From Xenophilus azovorans DSM 13620 (GTDB taxonomy: Bacteria; Pseudomonadota; Gammaproteobacteria; Burkholderiales; Burkholderiaceae_C), in NCBI RefSeq assembly GCF_000745855.1, contig NZ_JQKD01000016.1:62001-126000 (forward strand): a stretch of 64,000 nt of DNA. The letters are read 5' to 3'. How positions within the stretch are numbered: position 1 is the stretch's first letter; each line of letters begins with the position of its first letter. The position numbers were made by a program, and so were the translations under genes. Shown in pieces: positions 56,187 to 64,000 of this stretch. The notes below the pieces were generated by a model. It had not been told where the DNA came from. It worked only from the letters and a program-made list of their open reading frames with translations, and did no database searches.

Positions 56187-56668
56187 GCCCCGGCCGCCGC
56201 GCAGCAGGCGGCGATGGCGCGCGCCATGGCACGGCGCACACTGATGACGGGCATGCCCAGGCGCTCGCCGATCTCGCGGTAGCCCAGGTCCTCGAGCTGG
56301 TTCAGCATGAACACCTGCCGCGTGCGCAGCGGCAGGCGGCCGAGCACGGCGTCCAGCCGCTGCAGCGCCTGCAGCACCGCGACGCGGTCCTCGGCGGAAG
56401 GCGCCACCTCCTCCGGCTGCGCGGCCAGGGCCTCCAGCCAGGCCCGCTCCAGGTCGCGCCGGCGCCAGAACTCGTACAGCACCCGGCGCGCCACCACCGT
56501 CAGGTAGGCCCGCGGCTCGCGCAGCGGCACCTGGCGGCCGCCGCGCTCGGCGCGCAGCAGCTGCTCGAAGGTGTCATGCGACAGGTCGGCGGCCTGGTGC
56601 GCGCAGCCGATGTGCCGGCGTAGCCAGTTCTCCAGCCAACCGTGGTGCGCCTCGTAGAGAGCCTGCAC
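56183..56668 (-). CDS. FecI-type ECF sigma factor
   Basis: The 161-residue protein has sigma region 2 (ADLSHDTFEQLLRAE, RAYLTVVARRVLYEFWRRR) and region 4 (LPLRTRQVFMLNQLEDLGYREIGERLGMPVISVRRAMARA). It directs RNA polymerase to the downstream receptor gene when released by FecR. The start is GTG 56668, 14 bases downstream of a Fur box, so it is repressed by iron-loaded Fur. It heads an eight-gene iron operon running to 48666. Confidence 0.92.
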   Translation of the reverse strand: MQALYEAHHGWLENWLRRHIGCAHQAADLSHDTFEQLLRAERGGRQVPLREPRAYLTVVARRVLYEFWRRRDLERAWLEALAAQPEEVAPSAEDRVAVLQALQRLDAVLGRLPLRTRQVFMLNQLEDLGYREIGERLGMPVISVRRAMARAIAACCAAAGA

Positions 56669-56681
56669 GGAGTTTGTAGCA

Positions 56682-56700
56682 AATGGGAATTGTTCTCATT
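56682..56700. promoter_or_regulatory. Fur box upstream of sigma gene
   Basis: AATGGGAATTGTTCTCATT is a near-palindrome (AATGNGAA..TTCNCATT) of the Fur 19-bp type. It lies 14 bp before the GTG start of the FecI-type sigma gene and 100 bp before suhB; a TAGAAT hexamer on the minus strand (56703-56698) overlaps it. Confidence 0.7.
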
Positions 56701-56727
56701 CTATATGCCATGAGACCGCGGCGTCGG

Positions 56728-56733
56728 TAGAAT
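56728..56733 (+). promoter_or_regulatory. Candidate -10 element of suhB promoter
   Basis: TAGAAT inside CGGTAGAATCCCGG, 72 bp upstream of the suhB ATG. The -35 is weak. The same hexamer in the same context precedes psd. Confidence 0.4.
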
Positions 56734-56805
56734 CCCGGGGTTTCGCACGCATCGCCGTGCGCGCCCGGCCCGGCTCTCCCGGCTGCTTCGTTCCTCGCAC
56801 AACCC

Positions 56806-57840
56806 ATGTCGTCCAACCTGCACCCCATGCTCAACGTGGCCATCAAGGCCGCACGCGCCGCCGGCGCGCTCATCAACCGCGCCGCGCTCGACGTCGAGGC
56901 CGTGCGCGTCTCGCAGAAGCAGGTGAACGACTTCGTGACCGAGGTGGACCACGCGAGCGAGGCGGCGGTCATCGAGACGCTGCTGTCCGCCTACCCCGGC
57001 CACGGCATCCTGGCCGAGGAATCCGGCCGCGAGCACGGCGCGAAGAACGCCGACCACGTCTGGATCATCGACCCGCTGGACGGCACCACCAACTTCATCC
57101 ACGGCTTCCCGTTCTACTGCGTGTCGATCGCGCTCGCGGTGCGCGGACGCATCGAGCAGGCGGTGGTCTACGACCCGACGCGCAACGACCTGTTCACCGC
57201 CTCGCGCGGGCGCGGCGCCTTCGTCAACGACCGGCGCATCCGGGTGAGCAAGCGCACGCGGCTCTCGGAGTCGCTGATCTCCACCGGCTTCCCCTTCCGC
57301 ACCGGCGACAACTTCAAGCAGTACCTGGCCATCATGGCCGACCTGATGCCGCGCGCCGCCGGCCTGCGCCGCCCCGGCGCCGCCGCGCTGGACCTGGCCT
57401 ACGTGGCCGCCGGCCACGCCGACGCCTTCTTCGAGACCGGCCTGAACATCTGGGACGTGGCGGCCGGCTCGTTGCTGGTGACGGAAGCAGGCGGCCTGAT
57501 CGGCAACTTCGCGGGCGAGGCGGACTTCCTCGAGCAGCGCGAGTGCCTGGCCGGCAACCCGCGCATCTACGGCCAACTCGTGCCGCTGCTGGGCAAGTAC
57601 AGCAAGTTCGCCGGCGTCGACGACAAGCTCGCCGCCACCGAGCGCATGCGCGCGGTCGATCCGTCCCGCCAGGGCGGCGGCGCGGACGTCTACGCCCGAT
57701 CCACCGTCGGGCTGCGCGAGGAGGCGTCCGCCGCCGAGGCAGAAGCGCCGGCCGCCCCCGCCGAGCCGCAGCGCCCCGCGCGCCGCCTGATCCGCGCGCC
57801 CCGCCCCGCCGGCGACACGCAGGAGCCCGGCGCCGAGTGA
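56806..57840 (+). CDS. suhB: Inositol-1-monophosphatase / SuhB with C-terminal extension
   Basis: The IMPase fold occupies residues 1-270: [10 protein letters not shown], the metal motif [15 protein letters not shown] and [15 protein letters not shown]. SuhB acts as phosphatase and, in E. coli, as a component of the rRNA antitermination complex with NusA. The protein is 344 residues, about 75 longer than E. coli SuhB. The extra C-terminal tail is disordered and rich in Ala, Glu, Pro and Arg (ending [12 protein letters not shown]). It is translationally coupled to the FUSC gene (GTGA overlap). Confidence 0.93.
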   Translation: MSSNLHPMLNVAIKAARAAGALINRAALDVEAVRVSQKQVNDFVTEVDHASEAAVIETLLSAYPGHGILAEESGREHGAKNADHVWIIDPLDGTTNFIHGFPFYCVSIALAVRGRIEQAVVYDPTRNDLFTASRGRGAFVNDRRIRVSKRTRLSESLISTGFPFRTGDNFKQYLAIMADLMPRAAGLRRPGAAALDLAYVAAGHADAFFETGLNIWDVAAGSLLVTEAGGLIGNFAGEADFLEQRECLAGNPRIYGQLVPLLGKYSKFAGVDDKLAATERMRAVDPSRQGGGADVYARSTVGLREEASAAEAEAPAAPAEPQRPARRLIRAPRPAGDTQEPGAE

Positions 57841-60119
57841 TCGAGGGCGCCCGCCGCACCGCCTCGCAGCGCACGCGCGCGGCGCTGCGCCTGCTGCTGG
57901 GCACCGACCTGGCCTGCGGGCTGTCGGTGGCGCTCGGGCTGTTCCTGATCTCCGGCGGCGTGCACCTCTGGCTGGGCGCGGCCGCCGCGGCCTCGGCCGC
58001 CACCGGCGTCATCATCGCCAGCCCGCCCGACCGCCCCTGGCCGCGCCGCGGCAAGCTGCGCCAGCTGCTGCCGGCGCCGCTGCTGGGCGTGCCCCTGTTC
58101 TTCGCGGTGCAGTTGCTGCACCACGCGCCGTGGCGGCTGGGCCTGCTGCTGGTGCCGGCCACCTTCCTCGCCTTCCTGGCGATGGCCTGGGGCAAGCGCG
58201 GCATCGGCATCGCCATCGTGGTGATGCTGGCGATGGTGTTCTCCATGGCGACGCCCGCCCCGGCCGACTGGCACGAGGCGCTGCAGCGCAGCTGGCACGC
58301 GGCGCTGGGCGCGGCGCTGTACGTGGTCTACGCCACGCTGATGAACCTGGCTCTCAACGCGCGCTACCGCGTGCAGGCGATGGCCGAGCTGCTGCTGGCG
58401 CTGGCGGCGCTGATGCGCACCGAGGCGCGGCAGTTCACCGCGCGCGACGAGTCCAGCGACGTGCGCGAGGTGGCCCGCCCCCTGCTGGGCCTGTTGCTGC
58501 GGCAGCAGGCCGCGCTGGCCGACCAGCAGCAGGCCACGCGCGACCTGGTCTTCGAGTCGCTGCGCACGCCGCGCCGCCAGCGCCTGGCCGGCATGCTGCT
58601 GACGGTGCTGGAGATGCGCGACCACCTGCTGGCCAGCGAGCTGGACCTGGAGACGCTGCGCAGCCACCCGCGCCAGGCGCCGGTGCTGGCCGCCCTGCGC
58701 GAGCTGTTCGAGGCCATGGCGCAGGACGTGGAGGACCTGGCCGACGCGATGCTGGCCTTCCGCACGCCGGCGCCCATCCCCGACCGCCGCGCCCAGCTCG
58801 GCGCCATCCGCGCCGGCCACGCCGAGGAGACGCACGAGGCCGCCGCGCCCACCGCCGGCCCCTCCCCCGCCATGCTGGCGCGCGGCCTGGCCAACCGCCT
58901 GGGCCACCTGAACGACGAGACGGTGCGCCTGGCGGCCCTGGCGCGCGGCGACGCCGCGCCCGACCTGGCCATCGTGCGCGCCCACTGGCGGCTGTTCGTC
59001 AGCCCCACCGACTGGTCGCTGGCGCCCTTCCTGGCGCTGTGGCGCTGGGACGCGCCGCCGCTGCGCCATGCCATCCGCGCGGCGCTGGCGCTGGGCGCGG
59101 GCTACCTCGTCGCGCTGGCGATGCCCTGGGGCTCGCACGACTACTGGATCCTGCTGACCATCGTGGTGGTGCTGCGCGGCAGCCTGGCGCAGACGCTGGA
59201 GCGGCGCAACCAGCGCGTGGCCGGCACGCTGGCCGGCTGCGTGCTCGCGGTCGCGCTGCTGGCCTCGCACCCCGGCGCCGGCGAACTGCTGCTGGTGATG
59301 AGCTTCGCGCAGGCCATCGCGCACGGCATGGCGGTGCGCAACTACACCGTCACCGCCGTCGGCGCCACGGTGCTCGGGCTGGTGCAGGCGCACATGCTGT
59401 TCGCCGGCGCCAGCCCCACCTTCGCCCTGTTCGAGCGCATCGGCGACACGCTGATCGGCGCCGGCCTGGCCTGGGCCTTCTGCTACGTGCTGCCCTCGTG
59501 GGAGCGCACCCAGCTGCCGGCCCTGGTGCGGCGCACGCTGGCGGCGCAGTCGCGCCACGCACGGCTGGCGCTGGCGCTGGGCCAGCAGCACGCGGTCGAC
59601 AGCCGGCCCGAGCTGGACTGGCGGCTGGCCCGGCGCGAGGCCTTCGACGCGCTCTCGGCGCTGGTGCAGGCCACGCAGCGCGCGCTGTCGGAGCCGCGCG
59701 CCGTGCAGCCGCCGCTGGAATACCTGCAGCGCCTGCAGGCCCACTGCTACCAGTTGCTGGCGCAACTGTCGGCGGTCAAGTCGATGCTGCTGCTGCGCCA
59801 GGACCGCCTGCAGCGCGAGGCCATCGAGGGCCCGCTGGCGCGCGCCGCCACGCACATCGAGGCGGCCATCGGCAGCGCCGCGCAACAGACCGGCCAGGCC
59901 CTGCAGGACGACACAGCGCCGGCCTCGCTGGCGGCCGGCCCGGTGCCGCTGCTCGATCCCTTCGACAACGACATCACCCCCTGGCTGCTGCGCCGGCTGG
60001 ACCTGGCCGTCGGCCTGGCCGGCCAACTGCGCGACGACGCGGCCCGCATCCTGCAGCACACGGCCAGCGGGCTGCCCGATTCGCCCTCGCCCCCGGCCCG
60101 CCCCGGCACGGCCGCCTGA
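57837..60119 (+). CDS. FUSC-family membrane protein (YccS/YhfK-like)
   Basis: From GTG 57837 the protein has 760 residues. Two blocks of transmembrane helices (about residues 20-175 and 400-530) flank a large soluble helical domain, the layout of YccS/YhfK and of aromatic-acid efflux AaeB relatives. Landmarks are [15 protein letters not shown] and [13 protein letters not shown]. It is probably an inner-membrane efflux protein; the substrate is unknown. No membrane-fusion partner (AaeA type) is adjacent. Confidence 0.85.
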   Translation: MIEGARRTASQRTRAALRLLLGTDLACGLSVALGLFLISGGVHLWLGAAAAASAATGVIIASPPDRPWPRRGKLRQLLPAPLLGVPLFFAVQLLHHAPWRLGLLLVPATFLAFLAMAWGKRGIGIAIVVMLAMVFSMATPAPADWHEALQRSWHAALGAALYVVYATLMNLALNARYRVQAMAELLLALAALMRTEARQFTARDESSDVREVARPLLGLLLRQQAALADQQQATRDLVFESLRTPRRQRLAGMLLTVLEMRDHLLASELDLETLRSHPRQAPVLAALRELFEAMAQDVEDLADAMLAFRTPAPIPDRRAQLGAIRAGHAEETHEAAAPTAGPSPAMLARGLANRLGHLNDETVRLAALARGDAAPDLAIVRAHWRLFVSPTDWSLAPFLALWRWDAPPLRHAIRAALALGAGYLVALAMPWGSHDYWILLTIVVVLRGSLAQTLERRNQRVAGTLAGCVLAVALLASHPGAGELLLVMSFAQAIAHGMAVRNYTVTAVGATVLGLVQAHMLFAGASPTFALFERIGDTLIGAGLAWAFCYVLPSWERTQLPALVRRTLAAQSRHARLALALGQQHAVDSRPELDWRLARREAFDALSALVQATQRALSEPRAVQPPLEYLQRLQAHCYQLLAQLSAVKSMLLLRQDRLQREAIEGPLARAATHIEAAIGSAAQQTGQALQDDTAPASLAAGPVPLLDPFDNDITPWLLRRLDLAVGLAGQLRDDAARILQHTASGLPDSPSPPARPGTAA

Positions 60120-60207
60120 TTCCCCGCACCGCCCCGGCCGCCGAGCGCCGGCGGCGGCTTTCCCACCGCCGCGCCATGCGGCCGATTCCCTGGAGGACTT
60201 CCATCCG

Positions 60208-61290
60208 ATGACCCTGAACACCCTGCTCGACCACCCCTGGTTCCACACCTGGGTCGCCGCCCTGATCGCCATCGTCGCCGCCGGCATCGCCCACCGCATC
60301 GCGCAGGCGGTGCTGGTGCGCGTCACCCGGCCCATGCCGGCGCTGCAGTCGGCCGTGCGCACGGCCCGGGCCGCCGCCGCCTTCGTGCTGCCGCTGCTGG
60401 CGCTGCAGGCGGTGTGGCAGGCCGCGCCGGACGACCTGCACTTCATCGGCCGCGTGCGGCACCTCAACGGCCTGGCGCTCATCGCCTGCGCCACCTGGCT
60501 GGTGGTGAGCGTGATCCGCGGCTTCGCCGACGGGCTGATCGCCGCCCATCCGGTGGACGTGGCCGACAACATGAACGCCCGCCGCATCCACACGCAGACC
60601 CGCGTGATCGCGCGCACCACGATGATCATCGTGGGCATCATCGGCGCGGCGATGATGCTGATGACCTTCCCCGGCGCGCGGCAGGTGGGTGCCAGCCTGC
60701 TGGCCTCGGCCGGCGTGATCGGCATCGTCGGCGGCCTGGCGGCCAAGCCGGTGTTCAGCAACCTCATCGCCGGGCTGCAGATCGCGCTGACGCAGCCCAT
60801 CCGCATCGACGACGTGCTGATCGTCGACGGCGAGTGGGGCCGCGTGGAGGAGATCACCGGCACCTATGTCGTGCTGCGCATCTGGGACGAGCGGCGGCTG
60901 ATCATCCCGCTGAACTACTTCATCGAGAACACCTTCCAGAACTGGACGCGCAACAGCGCGCAGCTGCTGGGCTCGGTGTACTTCCACGTCGACTACGGCA
61001 TGCCGCTGGCGCCGCTGCGCGCCGCGCTGGAGCGCGTGGTGAAGGCGGCGCCCGAGTGGGACGGCCGCTTCTTCAACCTGGTGGTGACCGACGCCACCGA
61101 GCGCACCATGCAGATCCGCGTGCTGTGCACCGCCGCCAGCTCGGGCCAGGCCTGGGACCTGCGCTGCCGCGTGCGCGAGGGGCTGATCGACTACATGCAG
61201 CGCGAACACCCGCAGCACCTGCCGCGCCTGCGCATCGAGGGCGAGAAGGACGCCGGCACGGCGCCGCCGGCCACCGCTGCCGCGGCCTGA
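60208..61290 (+). CDS. MscS-family mechanosensitive channel
   Basis: The 360-residue protein has four or five N-terminal helices, the pore helix GLAAKPVFSNLIAGLQIALTQP, and the beta domain with RIDDVLIVDGEWGRVEEIT, LRIWDERRLIIPLNYF and FQNWTR. It opens on membrane tension to release solutes. It lies 88 bp after the FUSC gene and may be cotranscribed. The Gly/Ala-rich pore helix is partly atypical. Confidence 0.92.
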   Translation: MTLNTLLDHPWFHTWVAALIAIVAAGIAHRIAQAVLVRVTRPMPALQSAVRTARAAAAFVLPLLALQAVWQAAPDDLHFIGRVRHLNGLALIACATWLVVSVIRGFADGLIAAHPVDVADNMNARRIHTQTRVIARTTMIIVGIIGAAMMLMTFPGARQVGASLLASAGVIGIVGGLAAKPVFSNLIAGLQIALTQPIRIDDVLIVDGEWGRVEEITGTYVVLRIWDERRLIIPLNYFIENTFQNWTRNSAQLLGSVYFHVDYGMPLAPLRAALERVVKAAPEWDGRFFNLVVTDATERTMQIRVLCTAASSGQAWDLRCRVREGLIDYMQREHPQHLPRLRIEGEKDAGTAPPATAAAA

Positions 61291-61302
61291 CGCGAAGGCC
61301 GG

Positions 61303-61800
61303 CTACGCGCGGGTGCGCCGCGCCCGGTCCGCCTTGGGCAGCTCGGCCTGCGCGACCATCGCCTCGGCGCGCGCCTGCAGCGCCGCCAGCGACGCGTCCA
61401 GGCCGCGCGCCGCCTCGCCGTCGAGCACCGCCAGCAGTTGCGCGTTGATCTGCGAGACCAGCGGGAACAGCTCGCCGTGCAGCGCGCGCCCCTCGGCCGT
61501 GAGGTCGAGCAGCACCTGCCGCCGGTCGCAGCCCGGCTGGGTGCGCGAGACCAGCCGCTTGGCCACCAGCGAGCCGATCGCCTTGGAGGTGCGCGCCCGG
61601 TCCAGGCGCGCCTGCTCCGCAAGCTGCGACGAACTCAGCGCCCCCCGGTTGGCGAGCGTGGCGATCAGCCGCCACTCGCGCCGCGTGATGCCGAAGCGGC
61701 CCTCGCACAGCCGGATGACCATGCTGCCGGCCACCGACAGCAGCCGGCTGATGCGGTAGAGCAGCAGCCCGTCCAGTGGCGGCGGCGCAGGTGTGGACAT
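61303..61800 (-). CDS. MarR-family regulator divergent from Bug-sulfatase genes
   Basis: The 165-residue winged-helix protein carries ITRREWRLIATLANRG, LSSSQLAEQARLDRARTSKAI and the wing GCDRRQVLLDLT. It is divergent from two Bug genes and a sulfatase gene, and the 107-bp gap contains the perfect palindrome ACAATCGATTGT, its likely operator. Ligand unknown. Confidence 0.88.
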   Translation of the reverse strand: MSTPAPPPLDGLLLYRISRLLSVAGSMVIRLCEGRFGITRREWRLIATLANRGALSSSQLAEQARLDRARTSKAIGSLVAKRLVSRTQPGCDRRQVLLDLTAEGRALHGELFPLVSQINAQLLAVLDGEAARGLDASLAALQARAEAMVAQAELPKADRARRTRA

Positions 61801-61829
61801 GGGGTTAACACGGAAGACAGTTGATTAGA

Positions 61830-61841
61830 ACAATCGATTGT
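61830..61841. promoter_or_regulatory. Perfect 12-bp palindrome, candidate MarR operator
   Basis: ACAATCGATTGT, in the divergent region between the MarR gene and the first Bug gene, preceded by GTTGATTAG, which repeats half of it. MarR proteins typically bind such AT-rich palindromes in divergent promoters. Confidence 0.6.
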
Positions 61842-61907
61842 GGGACTTCCAGAATGCCGGATGCTCCCGGGACCGCCCGGACGAACGCCCCTACGCTGGA
61901 GACACCC

Positions 61908-62894
61908 ATGAACGCTCTCGCCCTGCGCCGCCGCGACGCGCTGGCCGCCCTCGCAGGCCTGGCCTGCACCGCCCCCTTCGCCCCGGCCCATGCCTTCACG
62001 CCCGGCCAGCCGGTCAAGGTGCTGATCGGCGTGCCCGCCGGCGGCACCCAGGACGTGCTGACCCGCGCCATCGCCCAGCAGGTGCGCGATTCGCTCGGCC
62101 CGGTCGTCATCGACAACCGCTCCGGTGCCGCCGGGCGCATCGCGGTGGAGGCGGTGAAGAACGCCGCGCCCGACGGCCACACGCTGCTGCTGGGCACGGC
62201 CAGCATGATGACCATGTTCCCCAGCGCCTACCGCAACCTGAGCTACGACCCGATCCGGGACTTCCAGCCCCTCATCAACGCCGCCCGCTTCGAGCTGGCG
62301 CTGGTGGTGCACCAGTCGGTGCCCGCGAACAACCTGGCCGAGTTCATCGCCTGGGCCAAGGCGCAGGGCGATGCGCTGAGCTTCGGCTCCTACGGCGCCG
62401 GCACGCCCTCGCACTTCCTGGGCGAGATGCTCAACCGCGCGGCCGGGCTGAAGATGGTGCACGTTCCCTACCGCGGCTCCACCCCGGCGCGGCAGGACGT
62501 GATGGGCGGCCAGGTGCCGGTCTACTTCGACACCGTCGGCGGCGCGCTGCAGATGCGCCCCGGCGGCCGCGTGAAGGTGCTGGCCACCAGCGGCGAGAAG
62601 CGCTCGCCGCTCATGCCCGACCTGCCCTGCTTCGTCGAGGCCGGCTACAAGGACGTGGTGGCCACCGCCTGGTTCGCCTACTACGCGCCGCTGAAGACGC
62701 CGAAGGACGTGGTCGAGAAGCTGCGCGCCGAACTCATGCGTGCCGTGAACACGCGCGAGGTGCGCCAGCAGCTGCTGGCCAACGGCATGTACCCCGCTGC
62801 CGACGACGCGCAGGCGCTGCTGAAGACCATGCGCGAGGACACGGCGCGCTGGAGCGCGATCATGAAGGCCGTCAACTTCCAGGCCAACGATTGA
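61908..62894 (+). CDS. Bug/TctC-type periplasmic binding protein (first of tandem pair)
   Basis: From ATG 61908, with a CTGGAGAC ribosome site, the 328-residue protein has a Tat-like signal (RRRDALAALAG) and the family motifs VKVLIGVPAGGTQD, APDGHTLLL and VPYRGS. It is followed after 14 bp by a second Bug gene and then a sulfatase. Ligand unknown; regulated, by position, by the divergent MarR protein. Confidence 0.88.
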   Translation: MNALALRRRDALAALAGLACTAPFAPAHAFTPGQPVKVLIGVPAGGTQDVLTRAIAQQVRDSLGPVVIDNRSGAAGRIAVEAVKNAAPDGHTLLLGTASMMTMFPSAYRNLSYDPIRDFQPLINAARFELALVVHQSVPANNLAEFIAWAKAQGDALSFGSYGAGTPSHFLGEMLNRAAGLKMVHVPYRGSTPARQDVMGGQVPVYFDTVGGALQMRPGGRVKVLATSGEKRSPLMPDLPCFVEAGYKDVVATAWFAYYAPLKTPKDVVEKLRAELMRAVNTREVRQQLLANGMYPAADDAQALLKTMREDTARWSAIMKAVNFQAND

Positions 62895-62908
62895 ACAGGA
62901 CGCCACGC

Positions 62909-63868
62909 ATGAAAGCCCTTTCCCGACTCGTCACCCTGATCGGCGCGGCCCTGCTCGCGGCCGCCGCCTCCGCCCAGCCGCTGGACGGCCCGCTGCGCAT
63001 CGTGGTCGGCTACGCGCCGGGCGGCGCCACCGACCGGGTGGCGCGCCTCGTCGGCGACCGCCTGACGCAGAAGCTGGGCGTACCGGTGGTGGTGGAGAAC
63101 AAGCCGGGCGCCGGCGGGCGGCTCGCGGCGCAGCAGGTCAAGGCCACGCCCGCGGGCCAGAACGTGCTGATGGTCGCCAACCCCGCCGTGATGGTGGTGG
63201 CGCCGCTGGTCTTCAAGGACAGCGGCTACGACCCGGAGCGCGACTTCCACGCCGTCTCGCACGTCAACGACTACGAGTTCGGCGTCGTGGTCTCCGGTGC
63301 CGTGCCGGTGAAGGAGCTGCCCCACCTGCTGGCCTGGATGCGCGCCAACCCCACCAAGGCCAACGTCGGCGTGCCCGCCACTGGCAGCCTGCCGCACTTC
63401 TTCGCGCTGATGCTGGGCCAGAAGGCGCAGGTGCCCACCGAGGTGGTCGGCTACCGCGGCTCGGCCGCGGTGATGACCGACCTGATCGGCGGCCAGTTGC
63501 CGATCGCGGTCGACACCTTCGACGTGCTGCTGCCGCAGCACGAGGCGGGCAAGGCGCGCATCCTCGCGATGTCGGGCACGAAGCGCTCGGCCTTCGCGCC
63601 CGACGTGCCGACCTTCAAGGAGGCCGGGCTCGACCTCTCGGCCCTCGGCTGGAACGCCTTCTTCGCGCCGGCCTCGATGCCCGCGGAAAAGGTCGATCGC
63701 CTCGCCAGGGAGATCGAGGCCGTCATGCGCGAGCCTGAGACGCAGCGCAAGTTCACCGACGCGAAGATGATGCCGGTGGCCAGCACACGCGCCCAGACCG
63801 AGGCCATGCTCAAGGCCTATCGCGCGCAGTGGGCGCCCGTCGTCAAGACCTCCGGGTACCAGCCATGA
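62909..63868 (+). CDS. Bug/TctC-type periplasmic binding protein (second of tandem pair)
   Basis: A 319-residue protein with a Sec signal peptide (cleavage near AAASAQ) and motifs [18 protein letters not shown] and VGYRGSAA. The usual PDGYTLL segment is replaced by PAGQNVLMV, and the protein clearly differs from the previous Bug protein, so the two probably bind different ligands. Its stop overlaps the sulfatase start (ATGA). Confidence 0.88.
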   Translation: MKALSRLVTLIGAALLAAAASAQPLDGPLRIVVGYAPGGATDRVARLVGDRLTQKLGVPVVVENKPGAGGRLAAQQVKATPAGQNVLMVANPAVMVVAPLVFKDSGYDPERDFHAVSHVNDYEFGVVVSGAVPVKELPHLLAWMRANPTKANVGVPATGSLPHFFALMLGQKAQVPTEVVGYRGSAAVMTDLIGGQLPIAVDTFDVLLPQHEAGKARILAMSGTKRSAFAPDVPTFKEAGLDLSALGWNAFFAPASMPAEKVDRLAREIEAVMREPETQRKFTDAKMMPVASTRAQTEAMLKAYRAQWAPVVKTSGYQP

Positions 63869-64000
63869 ATCGTCCGAACCTCATCTTCATCGTTGCCGAC
63901 GACCTGGGCTACGCCGACCTGGGCTGCTACGGCGGGCGCGAAGCCTCCTTCGGCCCCGTCTCCCCCGTGCTCGACCGCCTGGCCGCGCGCGGCATCCGCT
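63865..64000 (+). CDS. Sulfatase/alkaline-phosphatase-superfamily enzyme, 3' end cut by window
   Basis: Only 45 codons are visible, with the typical sulfatase start [23 protein letters not shown]; its metal-binding Asp pair ([10 protein letters not shown]) is visible. The catalytic Cys/Ser motif lies beyond the window. It is translationally coupled to the second Bug gene. Sulfate-ester hydrolysis is the family's usual role. Confidence 0.85.
   Translation, partial: MNRPNLIFIVADDLGYADLGCYGGREASFGPVSPVLDRLAARGIR

Noticed and set aside
61283-61301. CGGCCT / AGGCCG hairpin between the MscS and MarR genes as terminator
   Set aside because: Short stem and no T run on either strand.

Overview
The window is very G+C-rich and densely packed with genes. 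Five Bug/TctC-type periplasmic binding proteins, a complete oxidative uronate/aldarate pathway and the grpE-dnaK-dnaJ order all point to a beta-proteobacterium, most likely Burkholderiales/Comamonadaceae. This assignment is inferred from gene content and style, not from a marker gene. No rRNA, tRNA, CRISPR array, insertion sequence or phage gene was seen.

Layout. (1) 1-3975: end of a ChaC-type gamma-glutamylcyclotransferase, a lipoprotein Cu/Zn superoxide dismutase, an oddly arranged ROK-like kinase and an osmolyte binding-protein/permease fusion without its ATPase. (2) 3997-19584: a sugar-acid locus with two divergent arms around a GntR/FCD regulator. The left arm is Bug, 5-dehydro-4-deoxyglucarate dehydratase, glucarate dehydratase, an exported SMP-30 lactonase and an aldehyde dehydrogenase. 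The right arm is uronate dehydrogenase, a cytoplasmic SMP-30 lactonase, a TRAP transporter (DctPQM), a second glucarate-dehydratase-like enzyme, a Bug protein and galactarate dehydratase. Together they encode uronate -> aldarolactone -> aldarate -> 5-keto-4-deoxyglucarate -> 2-oxoglutarate semialdehyde -> 2-oxoglutarate. A GTTGT-N3-ACAAC palindrome at the gntR/udh junction recurs, slightly degenerate, over the left-arm promoter. (3) 19600-25530: psd, a small HxlR-like regulator, an FKBP isomerase, and grpE (with a clear sigma-32 promoter), dnaK and dnaJ, with intrinsic terminators after dnaK and dnaJ.

(4) 25531-30965: a 650-bp, relatively A+T-rich leader with a good sigma-54 promoter, followed by prkA (yeaG), a DUF444/VWA gene (yeaH) and spoVR (ycgB). 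(5) 30979-38136: an enolase-superfamily enzyme, a lipoprotein hydrolase, a LysR regulator, aroQ, and the glutathione-dependent formaldehyde operon frmR-adhC-(NAD-binding protein)-fghA, then a MarR regulator. (6) 38139-42415: a Rieske oxygenase with a Bug protein, a VOC protein, a TfoX-N protein and a radical SAM gene behind a near-consensus LexA box. (7) 42528-47856: a GbsR-like regulator and a seven-gene operon of little-studied families (DCC thiol protein, SDR, a DoxX remnant broken by an internal deletion, DUF2269, methyltransferase, membrane-SRPBCC, DUF4166). The same operator-like sequence precedes the regulator and the operon. (8) 47876-56700: trmJ, then a Fur-box-headed iron operon: FecI-type sigma, FecR, TonB receptor, siderophore-esterase-like hydrolase, DUF4198, DUF3649, PepSY reductase, DUF3325. 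(9) 56728-61290: suhB, a FUSC membrane protein and an MscS channel. (10) 61303-64000: a MarR regulator divergent from two Bug genes and the start of a sulfatase.

The strongest leads for new biology are the GbsR-controlled operon (7), the LexA-controlled radical SAM gene, the sigma-54 prkA leader, and the ROK protein whose motifs look circularly permuted.
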